Positions 11,021 to 22,767 of a stretch of DNA of 64,000 nucleotides are shown here, piece after piece. Position 1 is the stretch's first letter, and the number at the start of each line of letters is the position of its first letter. The notes beneath the pieces are model-generated. The model was not told the origin of the DNA. It made no database searches and worked only from the letters and a program-made list of their open reading frames with translations. Origin of the DNA: Rhizophagus irregularis (taxonomy: Eukaryota > Glomeromycota > Glomeromycetes > Glomerales > Glomeraceae); the NCBI RefSeq assembly GCF_026210795.1, contig NC_089454.1:186001-250000 (forward strand), written 5' to 3'. The translations under genes were made by a program, and so were the position numbers.

Positions 11021-13920
11021 TAATTTCCTGATGCAAGTTCAATACCACTTAGAAGTGATTGTAATGTTACTTGGGGTTCGTCAACTAGATTCTCTACAAA
11101 ATCAGTACTGGTAGTATTAGACTCCAAATCCTATATAATATATAACAAATGAAGTAAATATTAATATTTTCATATCAAACTTAAACACATGATTTGCGAA
11201 ATGATTTATTACCTCAATAAATGATGTTACCAATTGACCTTCATAAGTAAATGACTGAGAAATCTGAAACCTTTGCCATGACAATACAAGTGGTGTTAAG
11301 AAATGGATAAGAATTACGTCAATATTAGAAAAAAACTGGGATGATAAATGAGGAATCCCAACTGTTGTTTGACGTGCTTTAAGATCAATTAGTTGACAAT
11401 ATTTGGATTCACTTTCATGTCTTTTGTCAATAGCTTTTTCAACGTCACAGAGAGTGCTAGTGCTGTTTACTGCTTTCTTGATAATAGCATTAAAAGATTC
11501 AACGCTTTGAGTACTCTGTATTCCACCATTAAATTGGAATGGTAAATAAGATTTAACCCAACTAGAACGATTAGGATATAAAGCTTTTGTCATATAAGAT
11601 TGACATTCGACATTCTGGAAATAAATCTATCATTGATTTCCATTTTTGTTCAAATAATTCAATACTTAAAGCATTTCGACATGAATAAAATGCTTTACTA
11701 AAAGAAAGAAAATTTTCGCCTAATTTTGCTTTAAGATGTTTTATAATATTCTGCCATATATGAAAAAGACAGTGAAAATGAGATGTTACTGGGAAAACGT
11801 GAGATGCTGCATTGATTAGACCAGGTTCAGAATCAGTCCAAAATGATTTTGGAGCCAAATTATTACAGTCACCCCTCTCTACAGCGAACCTCGATATAGC
11901 GAATAACACGATATAACGGATCATACAGTGTGGTACCGATTTTAAATATGAAAAAAACCTTGATATAACAAAGTTTACTATTTATTTACCATATAACGTA
12001 GTATGAAGTAAAGTGTGTGAATTTCTTATATAAAAATGCCTCTCGATATAACGGATTTTTTTTATAACGAATTTTTTTTCAGTTATAACGAAGAATTTCT
12101 ATAGTTTATAATTAAATGTAATTATTAATAAATATTGATGCATTATGACATTAAATATCACCCCTGTGTTTTATATTTAAATTATGGATCAGGATTGTAT
12201 CAGGATCGTATCAGGATTAATAATTCTGGCTATTTTATTTAATATTTAGGCAGAATTACATTAATTTACATTAATTCAGTTGTATTAGGATTCGATGTGA
12301 ATTGTTATTAATTTATATTTATCACAGGGGGTAAGGACACTCCTAGTTAAATTAATATATCATTAATAATTTATTTATTATATAGTCAGTTATTGTTAAC
12401 CAGCATTCCTACAAAAAAAAGGAATTATAATAAACATTTTTATATAGAACACTTCAGGAAGCATTCCCTATAATAAAAAAATAAAAAAAGAATATTAGTA
12501 AATGTTCTTAAACGAAATTAATATAAAAAACCCCCAGTTCCCACTTACTTCTCATTCTAGGCATCTATTTTGAAGTTTAGAAAGCACCCCTATAAAAAAA
12601 AGATTAAAAAAAATGTTAAATTATCGGTAATCAGATCAACAAGTCACATGATCTGTATAACCGATATTCCTATACCGAAGAATTCGTTATAGTGTTAACG
12701 AAGTTGCTTATAACGAAGCCCTGATCAGCTGGAACCTAGGGTTCGTTATATCGAGAGGGGACTGTAGTTGCCTTTGTTAAGCATTGCAGGATCCACGTAT
12801 ATGTAGATGCCATCTCATCCTCTACAAGTGCATTTGCCATATTCCGGAACCTTCCATAATTATCCCCGACTATGAATACACTTAGATACATGTTGTATTT
12901 GTTAGTTTTGCATGTATTGTCATTCAATAATACATCATGAAAATGGTGATACAAGTCCTGCTGCTCAAATGACATCCAAAAAATGCCCGATAAACGACGT
13001 TCATTACCAGAGTGACGAATGAACACTTTCCAATTCGGATCCTCAGTCATTTTTTCAAAAAGACTATTAAGAAATGAACCAGAGTCCGGAGATTCATCTT
13101 TACAATTTTCACGTAGCTTATAGATTGAATTATAGACATCTTGCTTATGAAAAACATGATGTGGATGTTTTTTCTTAAGAATCTCTAATTGTATAATGGG
13201 CACAACCTTGCAATCTGTAAAAAATCTCAAATCCTGTACCATGTCATCATTGAATTGACGATATCTTGCATTAAGATGAGCAATCTCAGTGGGATTTAAT
13301 TCATGATTATGTACATCTACTAATGTTGTACATCTTATTTGTTGCTCTGTTTTTGGTAATTTGAAGTTGCAATGCCACTCACATCCTGTTTTGTTAGAGT
13401 CTCGCACACGATGTTCATTCTGATCAATTTTCTTACGTGCCTCATAATTACCACTCAGAGAACAACGAAATGATTTGCGACGGGTAATAGTATGATCATT
13501 TAAGTCTTTATCATTTTGATAAACCTGATAACCAAAGCCTCTTTCTAGGCAATATTTATGTATAAATCTATCAACAGATTCCCAGTCATCAAAACTATTT
13601 CCAATAGTGAGATTATACTGATAAGTAGAATAATCAGAAGTGCTTGTATCGTTAGATAAAGGTTCAGATAGTTTTATAGATTCTATTGCATTAGATAGAG
13701 GTTCTACAACGGAAAAATTATTGTTTGGAGGTATACTAGTATCTTCAACGGAAAAATAACTATTAGGAGGTATAGTAATATTCTCTAACTCAACGAAAAA
13801 ATAACTATTAGGAGGAGTAATATTCTCTAACTCACTACTATTACTTTCGGGAAAAGGTGTATAAAAGGTATCTTCGCTATCTTTGGGAAAATTTATGTAG
13901 GATATCCAGTCTAATTCCAT
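10987..13920 (-). pseudogene. MULE (Mutator-like, FAR1-type) transposase, interrupted
   Basis: The gene starts at 13920. After a low-complexity N terminus comes a FAR1-like zinc-binding domain (FRCSLSGNYEARKK, GCEWHCNFKLP, VDVHNHELN). The DDE-type core follows: first aspartate in LLNDNTCKTNKYN (about residue 334), second in SFWTDSEPGLINA (about 11840), glutamate in QSVESFNAIIKK (about 11500). A mariner-like element (11866-12764) splits the gene between the first and second aspartate; removing it with one TA joins the frames exactly. A second lesion is a 7-bp tandem duplication near 11600 that shifts the frame. A GT..AG intron lies at 11212-11131. The last exon runs into the palindromic array and stops at 10987, so no SWIM-type zinc finger is present. 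No flanking terminal repeats were identified. Confidence 0.85.
11866..12764. mobile_element. Tc1/mariner-type non-autonomous element, 899 bp
   Basis: The ends are CAGTCACCCCTCTCTACAGC at the left and, as reverse complement of the right, CAGTCCCCTCTCGATATAAC. TA dinucleotides flank both sides (11864-11865, 12765-12766). The interior has no transposase. Inside, about 12158-12330 is bounded by 'cacccctgtg' and 'cacagggggt' and may be a smaller nested insertion. Confidence 0.88.
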
Positions 13921-14034
13921 TATGGTAAAGAATTTGCAAGGATAAGCGATACTGCATTAATTATCACATCTTTATAAACGAAAATAATTTAGTGAGACAA
14001 ACATTTATTTGAAAGTGTTTGTATGACATACAAA

Positions 14035-14225
14035 TAGGGTGAAAATCACCTGAGGTGAAATGAAATTTAAAAATAATTAAATTCACCTCGGGTGAAAAAA
14101 AATTTAAAATCACCCGAGGTGAAATAATATTAAAATTTATTTAAAATAACCCAGGGGTGAAATTAAATTTAAAAATTAAAGTAATCACCTCGGGTGATTA
14201 AAATTAAAAATAACCTGGGGTGAAT
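14035..14225. repeat. Array of TCACC(C/T)GAGGTGA palindromes
   Basis: At least seven half or full copies of a palindrome such as 'tcacctgaggtga' and 'tcacctcgggtga' alternate with short A/T spacers. Neighbouring units are mutually complementary, so single strands could form several hairpins. It lies just upstream of the MULE start. Confidence 0.8.
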
Positions 14226-14607
14226 TTTAAATTAATTCTTTTTAAAGATAGTTTCAAAAATCTTTCAAAACTTTATTTAGGAAAACAGTATTTGTATCAA
14301 ACTGATTTTTTGTAAAAAATATTTAAAAAAATGTTTTTTAGTTGAAACGTTTTTTTAAGATAATTTTAAAAATTTTTAAAAATTTTACCTACAGAAATGA
14401 TATTTACATTAGAATCAATTTTTTGCAAAAAATATAAAAAAAAAAAATATTTTTTAAAGAAAGTTTTAAAATTCTTTCAAAACTTATCTTCTTTACAAAA
14501 GTATAAAAAGAAATATTTTTTACGTTAAAAAATATTTTTTTAAAGAAAGTTTCAAAAATTTTTTGATTTAATAAAAAATTATCAAATTCAATATATATAC
14601 ATTTACA
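14226..14607. other. A/T homopolymer-rich stretch
   Basis: Degenerate repeat of 'tttaaagaaagtttcaaaaa' type, about 60 bp per unit, with long A and T runs. No gene or defined element. Confidence 0.5.
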
Positions 14608-15802
14608 TAAAGCTCTGAACAGGTCAGTTTAGTTCAGATTATAGACGGTTTGGATTAGAGCCAAAATCTGTAAGAACTGAACTGAAAAACTGGCAGTTCA
14701 GTTCAGTTTAATCCAATTTTTATAAAAATGTGAAAAATCGAATAGCTATCTATCTAGTGATCATACAAAGTCGAGCCATATATCATTGGATTCATCTCGA
14801 TGAGATGCATTGAATGGTGGTAAAATCATGTCTTTAGCATCGATAGATCACATGTTAACTAACGCTAAATGATTTATCAATAATTGGAATTAGCAAGCCA
14901 TCTATTGGTGCTGGAGATATGATCTTAGCACCATTCGACGCATCTCAATAAGACGAATCCAATGAATATAAATTTGTCTGTGTATGACCACTGAATGCGA
15001 ATAATATCAAGTTTCGCATTTTTTTAAAATTTTCGAGTGTTATAAATTAAAAATTCTGATACATGAATTTATTCATCATCCAATAATCGTACAAATATGA
15101 ATTAGAACTCATTAGATTCATCTCGATGAGACAAGTTGAATGGTGCTAAGATCATGTCTCTAGCATCGATAGATAGCTTGCTAATGCCAATTTTTTATAA
15201 ATCATTTAGCGTGAATTAACTTACGATCTATTGATGCTAGAGACATGATCTTACCACCATTCGACTCATCTCATCGAGATGAATCCAATGAGTCCTAATT
15301 CATATTTGTACGACCATTGGATGACGAATAAATTCATATATCAGAATTTTTAATTTTTAACGCTTAAAAATTTTAAAAAAATGCAAAACTTGGCATTATT
15401 CACTATCCAGTGGTCCTATACAGATGAATTTATATTCATATCTCACTAAGACGTGTCGAATAGTGCTAAGATCATGTCTTTAGCACCGATAGATAGCTTG
15501 CTAATTCCAATTATTTATAAATAATTTAGCATGGGTTAACGTGTGATCTATCAATGCTAAAGACATGATCTTACTGCCATTCGACGCTTTTCATCGAAAC
15601 GAATCCAATGATATATGGCTCAACTTTGTACGATTATTAGACGGACAGCTTTTTGATTTTTCGCATTTTTATAAAAATCAGATTAAATCGAACTGAACCG
15701 CCAGTTTTTCAGTTCTAATACCTGAACTGAACTGAACTGAACTGAATTTTGAGCCGGTTTCAGATCAGTTCTCCAGTTTAGCCTAAACCGTTCAGAGCTT
15801 TA
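14608..15802. mobile_element. hAT-type non-autonomous element, TAAAGCTCTGAAC family, copy 1
   Basis: A 1195-bp element with ends TAAAGCTCTGAAC..GTTCAGAGCTTTA and a perfect 8-bp duplication CATTTACA (14600-14607, 15803-15810). The interior holds several copies, in both orientations, of a module containing 'gagacgaatccaatgagt' and 'aagatcatgtctctagcatc', which gives it large hairpin potential. No coding capacity. Confidence 0.93.
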
Positions 15803-15810
15803 CATTTACA

Positions 15811-16010
15811 TAAAGAACTAGTGCTCTACATGAGCCAGCTTAAACTGAATTACAATTTGGCCTAGCTCAGCTTGAAGATTTGCACCAAACCAAGCCTAAA
15901 ATAAGCTGAGCCACAAAAAATCTTGGCTCAGCTCAGTTTAACCCAAGCTGAGCCATGAAAATCCTGACTTAAGCCAAACTGGGCTCAAGCTGGCTTGAGC
16001 TTTATTATAA
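15811..16010. repeat. Inverted-repeat-rich stretch with GAGCC/GGCTC words
   Basis: Words such as 'ttggctcagctcagtttaac' and 'aagctgagcc' recur in both orientations, suggesting the end of another inverted-repeat element. Its partner end was not identified. Confidence 0.4.
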
Positions 16011-16425
16011 AAATGTTTTCACAACATTTTTCTTTAAATTATTTTTTTAATTTAATGTAAAAATAACGTTTTGCAACGTTTTTACATTAAATTATTAAAA
16101 AAAATGTTGCAAAACATTATTTTTTAACTAAATAAACATTTTCGCAATGTTTTTACTTTAAATTATTAAAAAAAATGTTGTAAAATATTTTTTTTAATTA
16201 AATTAATATAAAAAATAACGTTTTGCAACATTTTTACATTAAATTATTAAAAAATGTTGTAAAACGTTATTTTTTAACTAAATAAATAAACGTTTTCACA
16301 ACGTTTTTACTTTAAATTATTAAAAAAAACGTTGTGAAATATTTTTTAATTAAATTAATGTAAAAATAACATTTTGCAACATTTTTTACATAAAAAAATG
16401 TGAAATATTATTTTTTAACTAAATA
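16010..16425. repeat. Hairpin array of ACGTTTTGCAACGTT type
   Basis: About seven units alternate 'aacgttttgcaacgttttta', 'cattaaattattaaaaaaaa' and 'gttgcaaaacgttattttt'. The same repeat type fills most of 52540-53730. Confidence 0.75.
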
Positions 16426-16612
16426 AAGATTCCGGATATTTAATATAAAGGTCATAATGGACTTTTAACCAAAAACACCCCTTTTTGCTGAAACTCAAAA
16501 AATTATTTTTTGTAAATATCTCAGCATCCAGTGATTCAATTTTGATAAACTTTTTTTTTATTTTGTAGCCCTCATTTATATTTATATATGCAGGATCCCG
16601 CTTACTTATAAT
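16426..16612. mobile_element. Truncated half of the AGGACCCCGG palindromic MITE
   Basis: The sequence from 'attccggatatttaatataa' to the 'tagccctcattt' block matches one arm of the full elements at 53007, 58108 and 58768. The other arm and its terminus are missing. The minus-strand frame 16415-16621 is a by-product. Confidence 0.7.
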
Positions 16613-17147
16613 AAATATCACCGTAGAAAATTGGCCCTTTACTAATAGTTTTTACCTTACTTTTTTCTTAAATTCTATTGGTTAATTGGCTAAAAAGGAA
16701 AAAAATCATAATAATGTAACATAAAATTTCCTTTTATAGTAGATCTGCAAAGAATTTTATATATGATTTTTACCTTAGGCCTGAGGGTAACACTGGTCGA
16801 ATAATGAAGAATCAGTGTATTAAGAGCCGGCTAGGAATCAGGACCAATCAGGTTTTTGGTTCTTATCTGGCCCTTATTTTTTTTTATCATTGAAAAATCA
16901 GTATCCTGATAGGTCTATGAATTTTACTTTATTAGAAATTGATAACTTTTAAACTAATCCATTTTTTAATCAGCAAAAAATAAACAATATCAGTTTTCTG
17001 ATTATTGATAAATAAAATTCTGATATATCATTAGTCTGTTAAAAGTATCAGTAAATCATCAAATGGTTGATAGTATAATATTTATTATCATAATTTATAA
17101 TTCATTAACATGTATAATTTATATAAACAATTAATTAATGGTATTTT
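16613..17147. other. Mixed repeat remnants without genes
   Basis: The block 'ttactaatagtttttacctt' at 16640-16665 is found reverse-complemented at 43395-43440. Part of it also resembles the 38.2-39.0 kb region. The remainder is AT-rich with no supported feature. Confidence 0.45.
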
Positions 17148-17360
17148 CACTGGTCAAAATCTATGCTATCGGGTATATATCAGGCACCTATATATCGGTG
17201 ACTAATCAGATATATATCGGGCATTTACATATATTGGGTATAACATCGGGTACCCAATATGGCAATATGTCACCGATATACACGCACTGGTATATTTCGG
17301 GTACCTATATAATCAGATATATATCGCCCAATATGTCACCGATATATTTCTAATATATAT

Positions 17361-17889
17361 GTATTACTTATCTCCTGGCTAATTAGGAATAAGTAAAATT
17401 TTACTAGGATTGGATAAATGATCGGCCGAAGGCCGATCATGTTCCGATTCTAAGTAAAATTTTACTATTCCAATTAGCCAGGAGATACCTTGATTTATCC
17501 CCTGCCATTTACACAATAGTAAGTGTTTTATAGTATATTGTGAGTATAATATAGTATATTTTATTGTTGAATTTACGCTTGGTTTTGTTTCATTTTAAAA
17601 ATTTTAAAATAAAAAAATAAATTTTAAAAAGTTTCGGAACCATTACTATTACACTTGAAAAATAGTATTGAGATTACAAATAAATTAAAAGAAAGTTTTT
17701 CTCATTTAGAAAATGCAAATCTTTCCGAATTACTCAAATTTTCGAATCAGTCCATTATAGTATAATCAATAATTAATTTTTACCGCAAAATTTCCTAGAA
17801 ACGGATAAATAAATACATATAAAATTGGCTACCAAGTAGGTATAACTACATTTGCATAAACGTGTAAATGGTGCCGATCAGGGGATAAT
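17361..17889. mobile_element. About 529-bp insertion present only in CACTA copy A
   Basis: Copy B has an uninterrupted 'ctaatatatatcgggtac' at this place, so it is a natural empty site. The insert contains a perfect-centred hairpin (17368-17489, ends TTATCTCCTGGC / GCCAGGAGATA, centre GATCGGCCGAAGGCCGATC). Next to it is a second inverted-repeat pair, 'ttatcccctgccatttacac' at about 17496 and its partner ending at 17888. Two nested or adjacent small elements are likely; the target duplication is unclear. Confidence 0.75.
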
Positions 17890-18059
17890 GGGTACTAATC
17901 ACAGGTCAAATGATTTGTCATATGACTTTCAGGTCAGAACATAACGGTAAGTGTTATATGAATATCGGGAGAATTTCAGCAATCCGATATTTCTCTTAAT
18001 CCTTACCGAACTATTTATGATATCAGGTGTATATTTGCTATGTCGAAACCTGATTTCTT

Positions 18060-18086
18060 TTTATTATTTATTCATTTATATGTACT

Positions 18087-18122
<36 letters not shown>
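18060..18122. repeat. (TTTA)n microsatellite
   Basis: About ten tandem TTTA units. The corresponding (AAAT)n tract in the inverted copy is at about 30750-30785. Confidence 0.9.
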
Positions 18123-18124
<2 letters not shown>

Positions 18125-18339
18125 ATATAATATATTTATTTCATTATTATATTTAAATTATTCATTAATTTATCCTATTCTATTTATTTACATTATGTTG
18201 TTAATGGTTTGGAACATTGTTCCAGTTGGTTCGATTCCAACAAACAACTTCTAAGTTCTAATATCAGATGTCACGTCTTAGTTAATATTGACATTACGAT
18301 CATGTCTGATCTACATTACGCGTTTTAATCCAAGAAACA

Positions 18340-19200
18340 TAAAAAAATAAAAAAAAAAGTGTTAGCTTTGTTTAATAATACCATTATTGCATTAACAAAA
18401 AAACCTACCATAATGTTTTATCCAAAAATCGTTCAAAGCATTGTCCAAGAACCTAAAAAATAGAAGAAATTATGTTAGTACTGCATCTTAACGTCATTAA
18501 CATTCACATACCAACCAAAAGAAACTTATTACTGGTACAGAAATCTGTGTTTTTTATCCACAAAAACCATTCAGAAACCTAACGAAAAAAAAAACAAATG
18601 GATTTAATATGCCATTAATATCACCACATAACTACTCAAAGAAACATACCGCAAGGAGACATCCAGAAACTATTTTAAAACCTAAAAACAAAAAAAAGGT
18701 GTTATTATAGTTTAATAGTACTACTGTATTAACACCCACCCAAAAGACTTACCATAAACAGTTATCAACGAATCGTCTAAAAATCAGAAAAAGAAAGAAG
18801 TAAAAGGTGTTAATATCGCTCCATATAATCACCAAAAGAAACTCATTGCAAATAATCGTCTGACTTAAAACCTAAAAAAAAATAAAAAAGGCATTATTAT
18901 ATAGTTTATTAATAACGCCATTAATACCCAACCAAAAGACCTACCGCGAAGGATTATTCAGGAACTATCAAGAATCCTAAAAATAAAAAATAGTGGCGTT
19001 AGTTATTATTTTTTATAACACCATTAGCAATACCACACTCAACTATATATATATATACACTCCATTACATGCCGTTTGTATAAGAGCTGTTTAAAAACTG
19101 CCTAAAAACCTAAAAAAGATAAAGAAATGGCATTAGTGGAATTCCTAACACCATTCACACCACAATGACCACATACTTCATTACCTTTAGCCTAGAAATC
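18340..19200 (-). repeat. Exon-like tandem units in CACTA copy A
   Basis: Read on the minus strand, each 110-170-bp unit has a T-rich tract ending TTTTTAG, about 50 nt of less biased sequence, then GGTAAGT- or GGTAGGT-like sequence and a hairpin-forming spacer. About seven units are present. The matching array in copy B is at 29640-30540 on the plus strand. Confidence 0.7.
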
Positions 19201-19419
19201 TCTGAAAGAACGTTCCTAATTAATTTCATTTCTAAAATAAAGGAAAAAATAAAAAAATATCTTATTATCGGCTCCGAGCGAATTCTGATCTGGAAATTAA
19301 ACTAAAAAAAAAATTATTTTTTTTATAACCTTTTTTTTAAAAAAATAGATTATCAGTTAATCGTTTAGCAAGTCATATGACTGTAGTCGCAGTTACTGAT
19401 TATGTATCCAAATGGTTTT

Positions 19420-21235
19420 TGAGAATTTTTTTAATTAAAAGGATCATTTAGGACATTTTTTGATAGAGAATTTTCTAATGATTCATTTGGAGAGATTATT
19501 TTTGAGAATTTTTTAACCAAAGAGATTTTTTGATAGAGAATTTTTTTGATAGAGAATTTTCTAAGAGTTTGTTTGGAAAAATTATTTTTTGAGAATTTTT
19601 TAACTGAAGGTATCATTTGATAGAGAAATTTCTAAGAGTTCGTTTAGGAAAATTATTTTTTGTATTTTTTAATTAAGGGGATCGCTTAGGGCATTTTTGA
19701 TAGAGAATTTTCTAATGATTCGTTTGGAGAGATTGTTTTTGAGAATTTTTTAACTAAAGGGAACGTTTGGAACATTTTTGATAGAGAATTTTCTAAGAAT
19801 TCATTTGGAAAATGGTTTTTTGAGAATTTTTTAACTAAAAGGATCATTTAGGCATTTTTTGATTGAGAATTTTCTAAGAGTTCGTTTAGGGAAATTATTT
19901 TTTGAATTTTTTAACCAAAGGGACCGTTGGAACATTTTTTGATAGAGAATTTTTTTGATAGAGAATTTTCTAAGAGTTTGTTTGGAAAAATTATTTTTTG
20001 AGAATTTTTTAACTGAAGGTATCATTTGATAAAGAAATTTCTAAGAGTTTGTTTAGGGAAATTATTTTTTGTATTTTTTAATTAAGGGGATCGCTTAGGG
20101 CATTTTTGATAGAGAATTTTCTAATGATTCGTTTGGAGAGATGGTTTTTGAGAATTTTTTAATTAAAGGGAATGTTTGGACATTTTTGATAGAGAATTTT
20201 CTAAGAATTTGTTTGGGAAATGGTTTTTTGAGAATTTTTTAACTAAAAGAATCATTTAGGGCATTTTTTGATTGAGAATTTTCTAAGAGTTCATTTAGGG
20301 AAATTATTTTTTGAATTTTTTAATTAAGGAGATCGTTTAGGGCATTTTTTGATAGAGAATTTTCTAATGATTCATTTGGAGAGATTATTTTTGAGAATTT
20401 TTTAACCAAAGAGATTTTTTGATAGAGAATTTTTTTGATAGAGAAATTTCTAAGAGTTCGTTTAGGGAAATTATTTTTTGTATTTTTTAATTAAGGGGAT
20501 CGCTTAGGGCATTTTTGATAGAGAATTTTCTAATGATTCGTTTGGAGAGATTGTTTTTGAGAATTTTTTAATTAAAGGGAACGTTTGGACATTTTTGATA
20601 GAGAATTTTCTAAGAATTTGTTTGGAAAATAGTTTTTCGAGAATTTTTTAACTAAAAGGATTATTTAGGGCATTTTTTGATTGAGAATTTTCTAAGAGTT
20701 CGTTTAGGGAAATTATTTTTTGAATTTTTTAATCAAGGGGATCGTTTAGGGCATTTTTTGATAGAGAATTTTCTAAGGATTCATTTGGGGAGATTATTTT
20801 TGAGAATTTTTTAACCAAGGGATCGTTTGAAACATTTTTGATAGAGAATTTTCTAAGAGTTCGTTTGAGGAGATTATTTTTAAGAATTTTTTAACCAAAG
20901 GGATCGTTTAGGACATTTTTTAACAGAAAATTTCTAGGAGTTCATTTGGGGAAATTATTTTTTGGGATTTTTTTTAACTAAAGGGATCATTTGGGACATT
21001 TTATTTTTAATAAAGAAATTTCTAAGAATTCATTTGGAAGATTTTTTGAGATTTTTTTAATAAATCTTCTAAGGGTTCATTTGGAGAGATTTTTTAAAAA
21101 AATTTTTTAACTAGAGGGGTCATTTCAAATATTTTTTTGATGAGAAATTTTCTAAGGGTTCATTTGGAAAGATTTTTTTTTTTGATAATTTTTTAATCGA
21201 AGGGGTCGTTTGGATTGAGAAATTTTTGTTTTACG
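19420..21235. repeat. About 80-bp tandem array, long version
   Basis: The unit includes 'gatagagaattttctaagag', 'ttcgtttagggaaattattt' and 'aaggggatcgtttagggcat'. Roughly 20 units are present here against about 12 in the inverted copy (28450-29455). The short frames at 19431-19616 and 19831-20025 repeat with the unit and are not genes. Confidence 0.85.
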
Positions 21236-22359
21236 ACGTAATTTTACCAAATTTAATTATAAATGTATTCAGGCTATAAAATAACATGTGGTAAGTTACG
21301 TAATATTGTTATCATGTGATCACATAATTTAAATATTTACATTTCGCATTTTTGTTTATCTTATTAAAACCTTTTCTTCGTTCTCAATTTTTTTTTTACT
21401 TAAAAAACAATTTTTTATCTATTTAATATATCCAGAAATACATATTTTTATATTTTTTTTATTTGTTATATCTAGAAATGCATAAAAAGGTATATATTAC
21501 TAATATTTCTTTTCTTTATTAATGTTTTTCTACCAATTTTTTTCGTTTCTTTCTTTCCTTTTACTAATACTCCTACTAATATATTTTCTATTATTTTTTT
21601 CTACTATATTAACATTTCTACTATTTAATATTTTCTATTAATATTATATTACTACTGATATACGTTCTCTTTCTACTAACATTTTTTATTCTATTAACTT
21701 TTTCTTTCTGCTAATGTTTCTACTAATATTTTCTATATTTATATATCTATACTAATATTTTTTAATAACATTCTCTTTTCTCTTACTAATATATTTATCA
21801 TTAATGCTTCTTTTAAATAATCAAACAGGTATAAGCAAACAAGTGATTTTATTTTTATGCTACTTTTAGTAGAAGTTATATATTATATATATTTATTCAA
21901 ATATTCAAGTATAATTAGTATAATTGTTTTTTTTAATTAAAAAGTGTAAATAAATTTAAATTGTAATAAAGTTTTGAATTAAAATTAAAAAAAAAATATA
22001 AATTATGATTGCATTTTATAATTTTTTTGCCTGAATTAAATTATAAATCTACTAGTATTAATACGAAATCATTATCCTATATCTATCCGTCTAATATCTG
22101 TATGATATCTGTATGATATCTATATGATATATATCATAATATATCGGGTACCCAATAAGTCTATGATATGTGACCGATATTTAACTACCCGATATGTGTA
22201 AGATGTATATGTGATATTTACATGATGTGTCACCGTTTTTCTGCATTTCTACTACACATATCAGATACCTGATATGTGTAGCATTGTTAAATATCATACA
22301 CATATATCACATATATTGTACACATATCAGATACCCGATAGTATTAATTTTGACCAGTG

Positions 22360-22765
22360 ATCGAATAAATGTCACTCCTGTTATACCACGCCTTTGTTAT
22401 TCTTCCTAACTACGAAACAAAGTTACCAATCACCTTTGGTTATTATAAAAACTAACAGTTACTGTTGAATCATAAAAATAAATTTAATTCTCCAAATAAA
22501 AATACACAAATTTGAAATTGTCATTTTGCTAGTTAAATTTAACAATTGGTATCATGGTATCACGTATATTTTTTGTAAAAATTTTACTATCTACGATATT
22601 TAGCAAAAAACCCACATTCATAAAGACTATCCTAAAAACTTACCACCCTTTCACTACCCAATAACACTAAGCCTTCTGATTGTTCATTGCCCTTATCTTT
22701 TTTGGTCCTCCCTAGCTTTTTCATTTCCACTCTTTTCGTCTTATCTTCTTTCGCAAGACGTTCCT
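22360..22765 (-). pseudogene. Two 3'-terminal coding exons cut by the CACTA element/inversion
   Basis: On the minus strand an exon (about 22765-22644) reads a lysine-rich segment (KKLGRTKKDKGNEQSEGL) and ends at GTG|GTAAGT. After a 234-nt intron ending TAG, exon 22409-22360 reads LGRITKAWYNRSDIYS and runs straight into the CACTA end. Its continuation in frame is found beyond the other copy at 31189-31256 (ICINVEGYIDFGCKF), after collapsing the GAT duplicate. The upstream exon borders the inverted-repeat element at 22768-23964, so these exons may be the 3' part of the hAT transposase gene or a neighbour. Function is not recognised. Confidence 0.6.
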
Positions 22766-22767
22766 CC

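Larger units (their letters stand above)
17148..22359. mobile_element. CACTA-type non-autonomous element, copy A (5.2 kb)
   Basis: Termini are CACTGGTCAAAATCTATGCT at 17148 and, read inward from 22359, CACTGGTCAAAATTAATACT. Both ends carry many short subterminal repeats in both orientations ('cgggtacc', 'gatatatatc', 'cacatatcag'), as in CACTA elements. The interior has no transposase, only tandem arrays. The same element lies in opposite orientation at 27321-31185. The 3-bp flanks differ (TTT left, ATC right) and are instead complementary to the flanks of the other copy. Confidence 0.9.

Noticed and set aside
17145-17150. Simple insertion of CACTA copy A with its own 3-bp duplication
   Set aside because: The two flanks (TTT, ATC) do not match; the inversion model explains both copies at once.
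19431-20025. Two similar 61-64-codon lysine-rich frames (also 29256-29441)
   Set aside because: They arise from the 80-bp tandem array and appear in all array copies.
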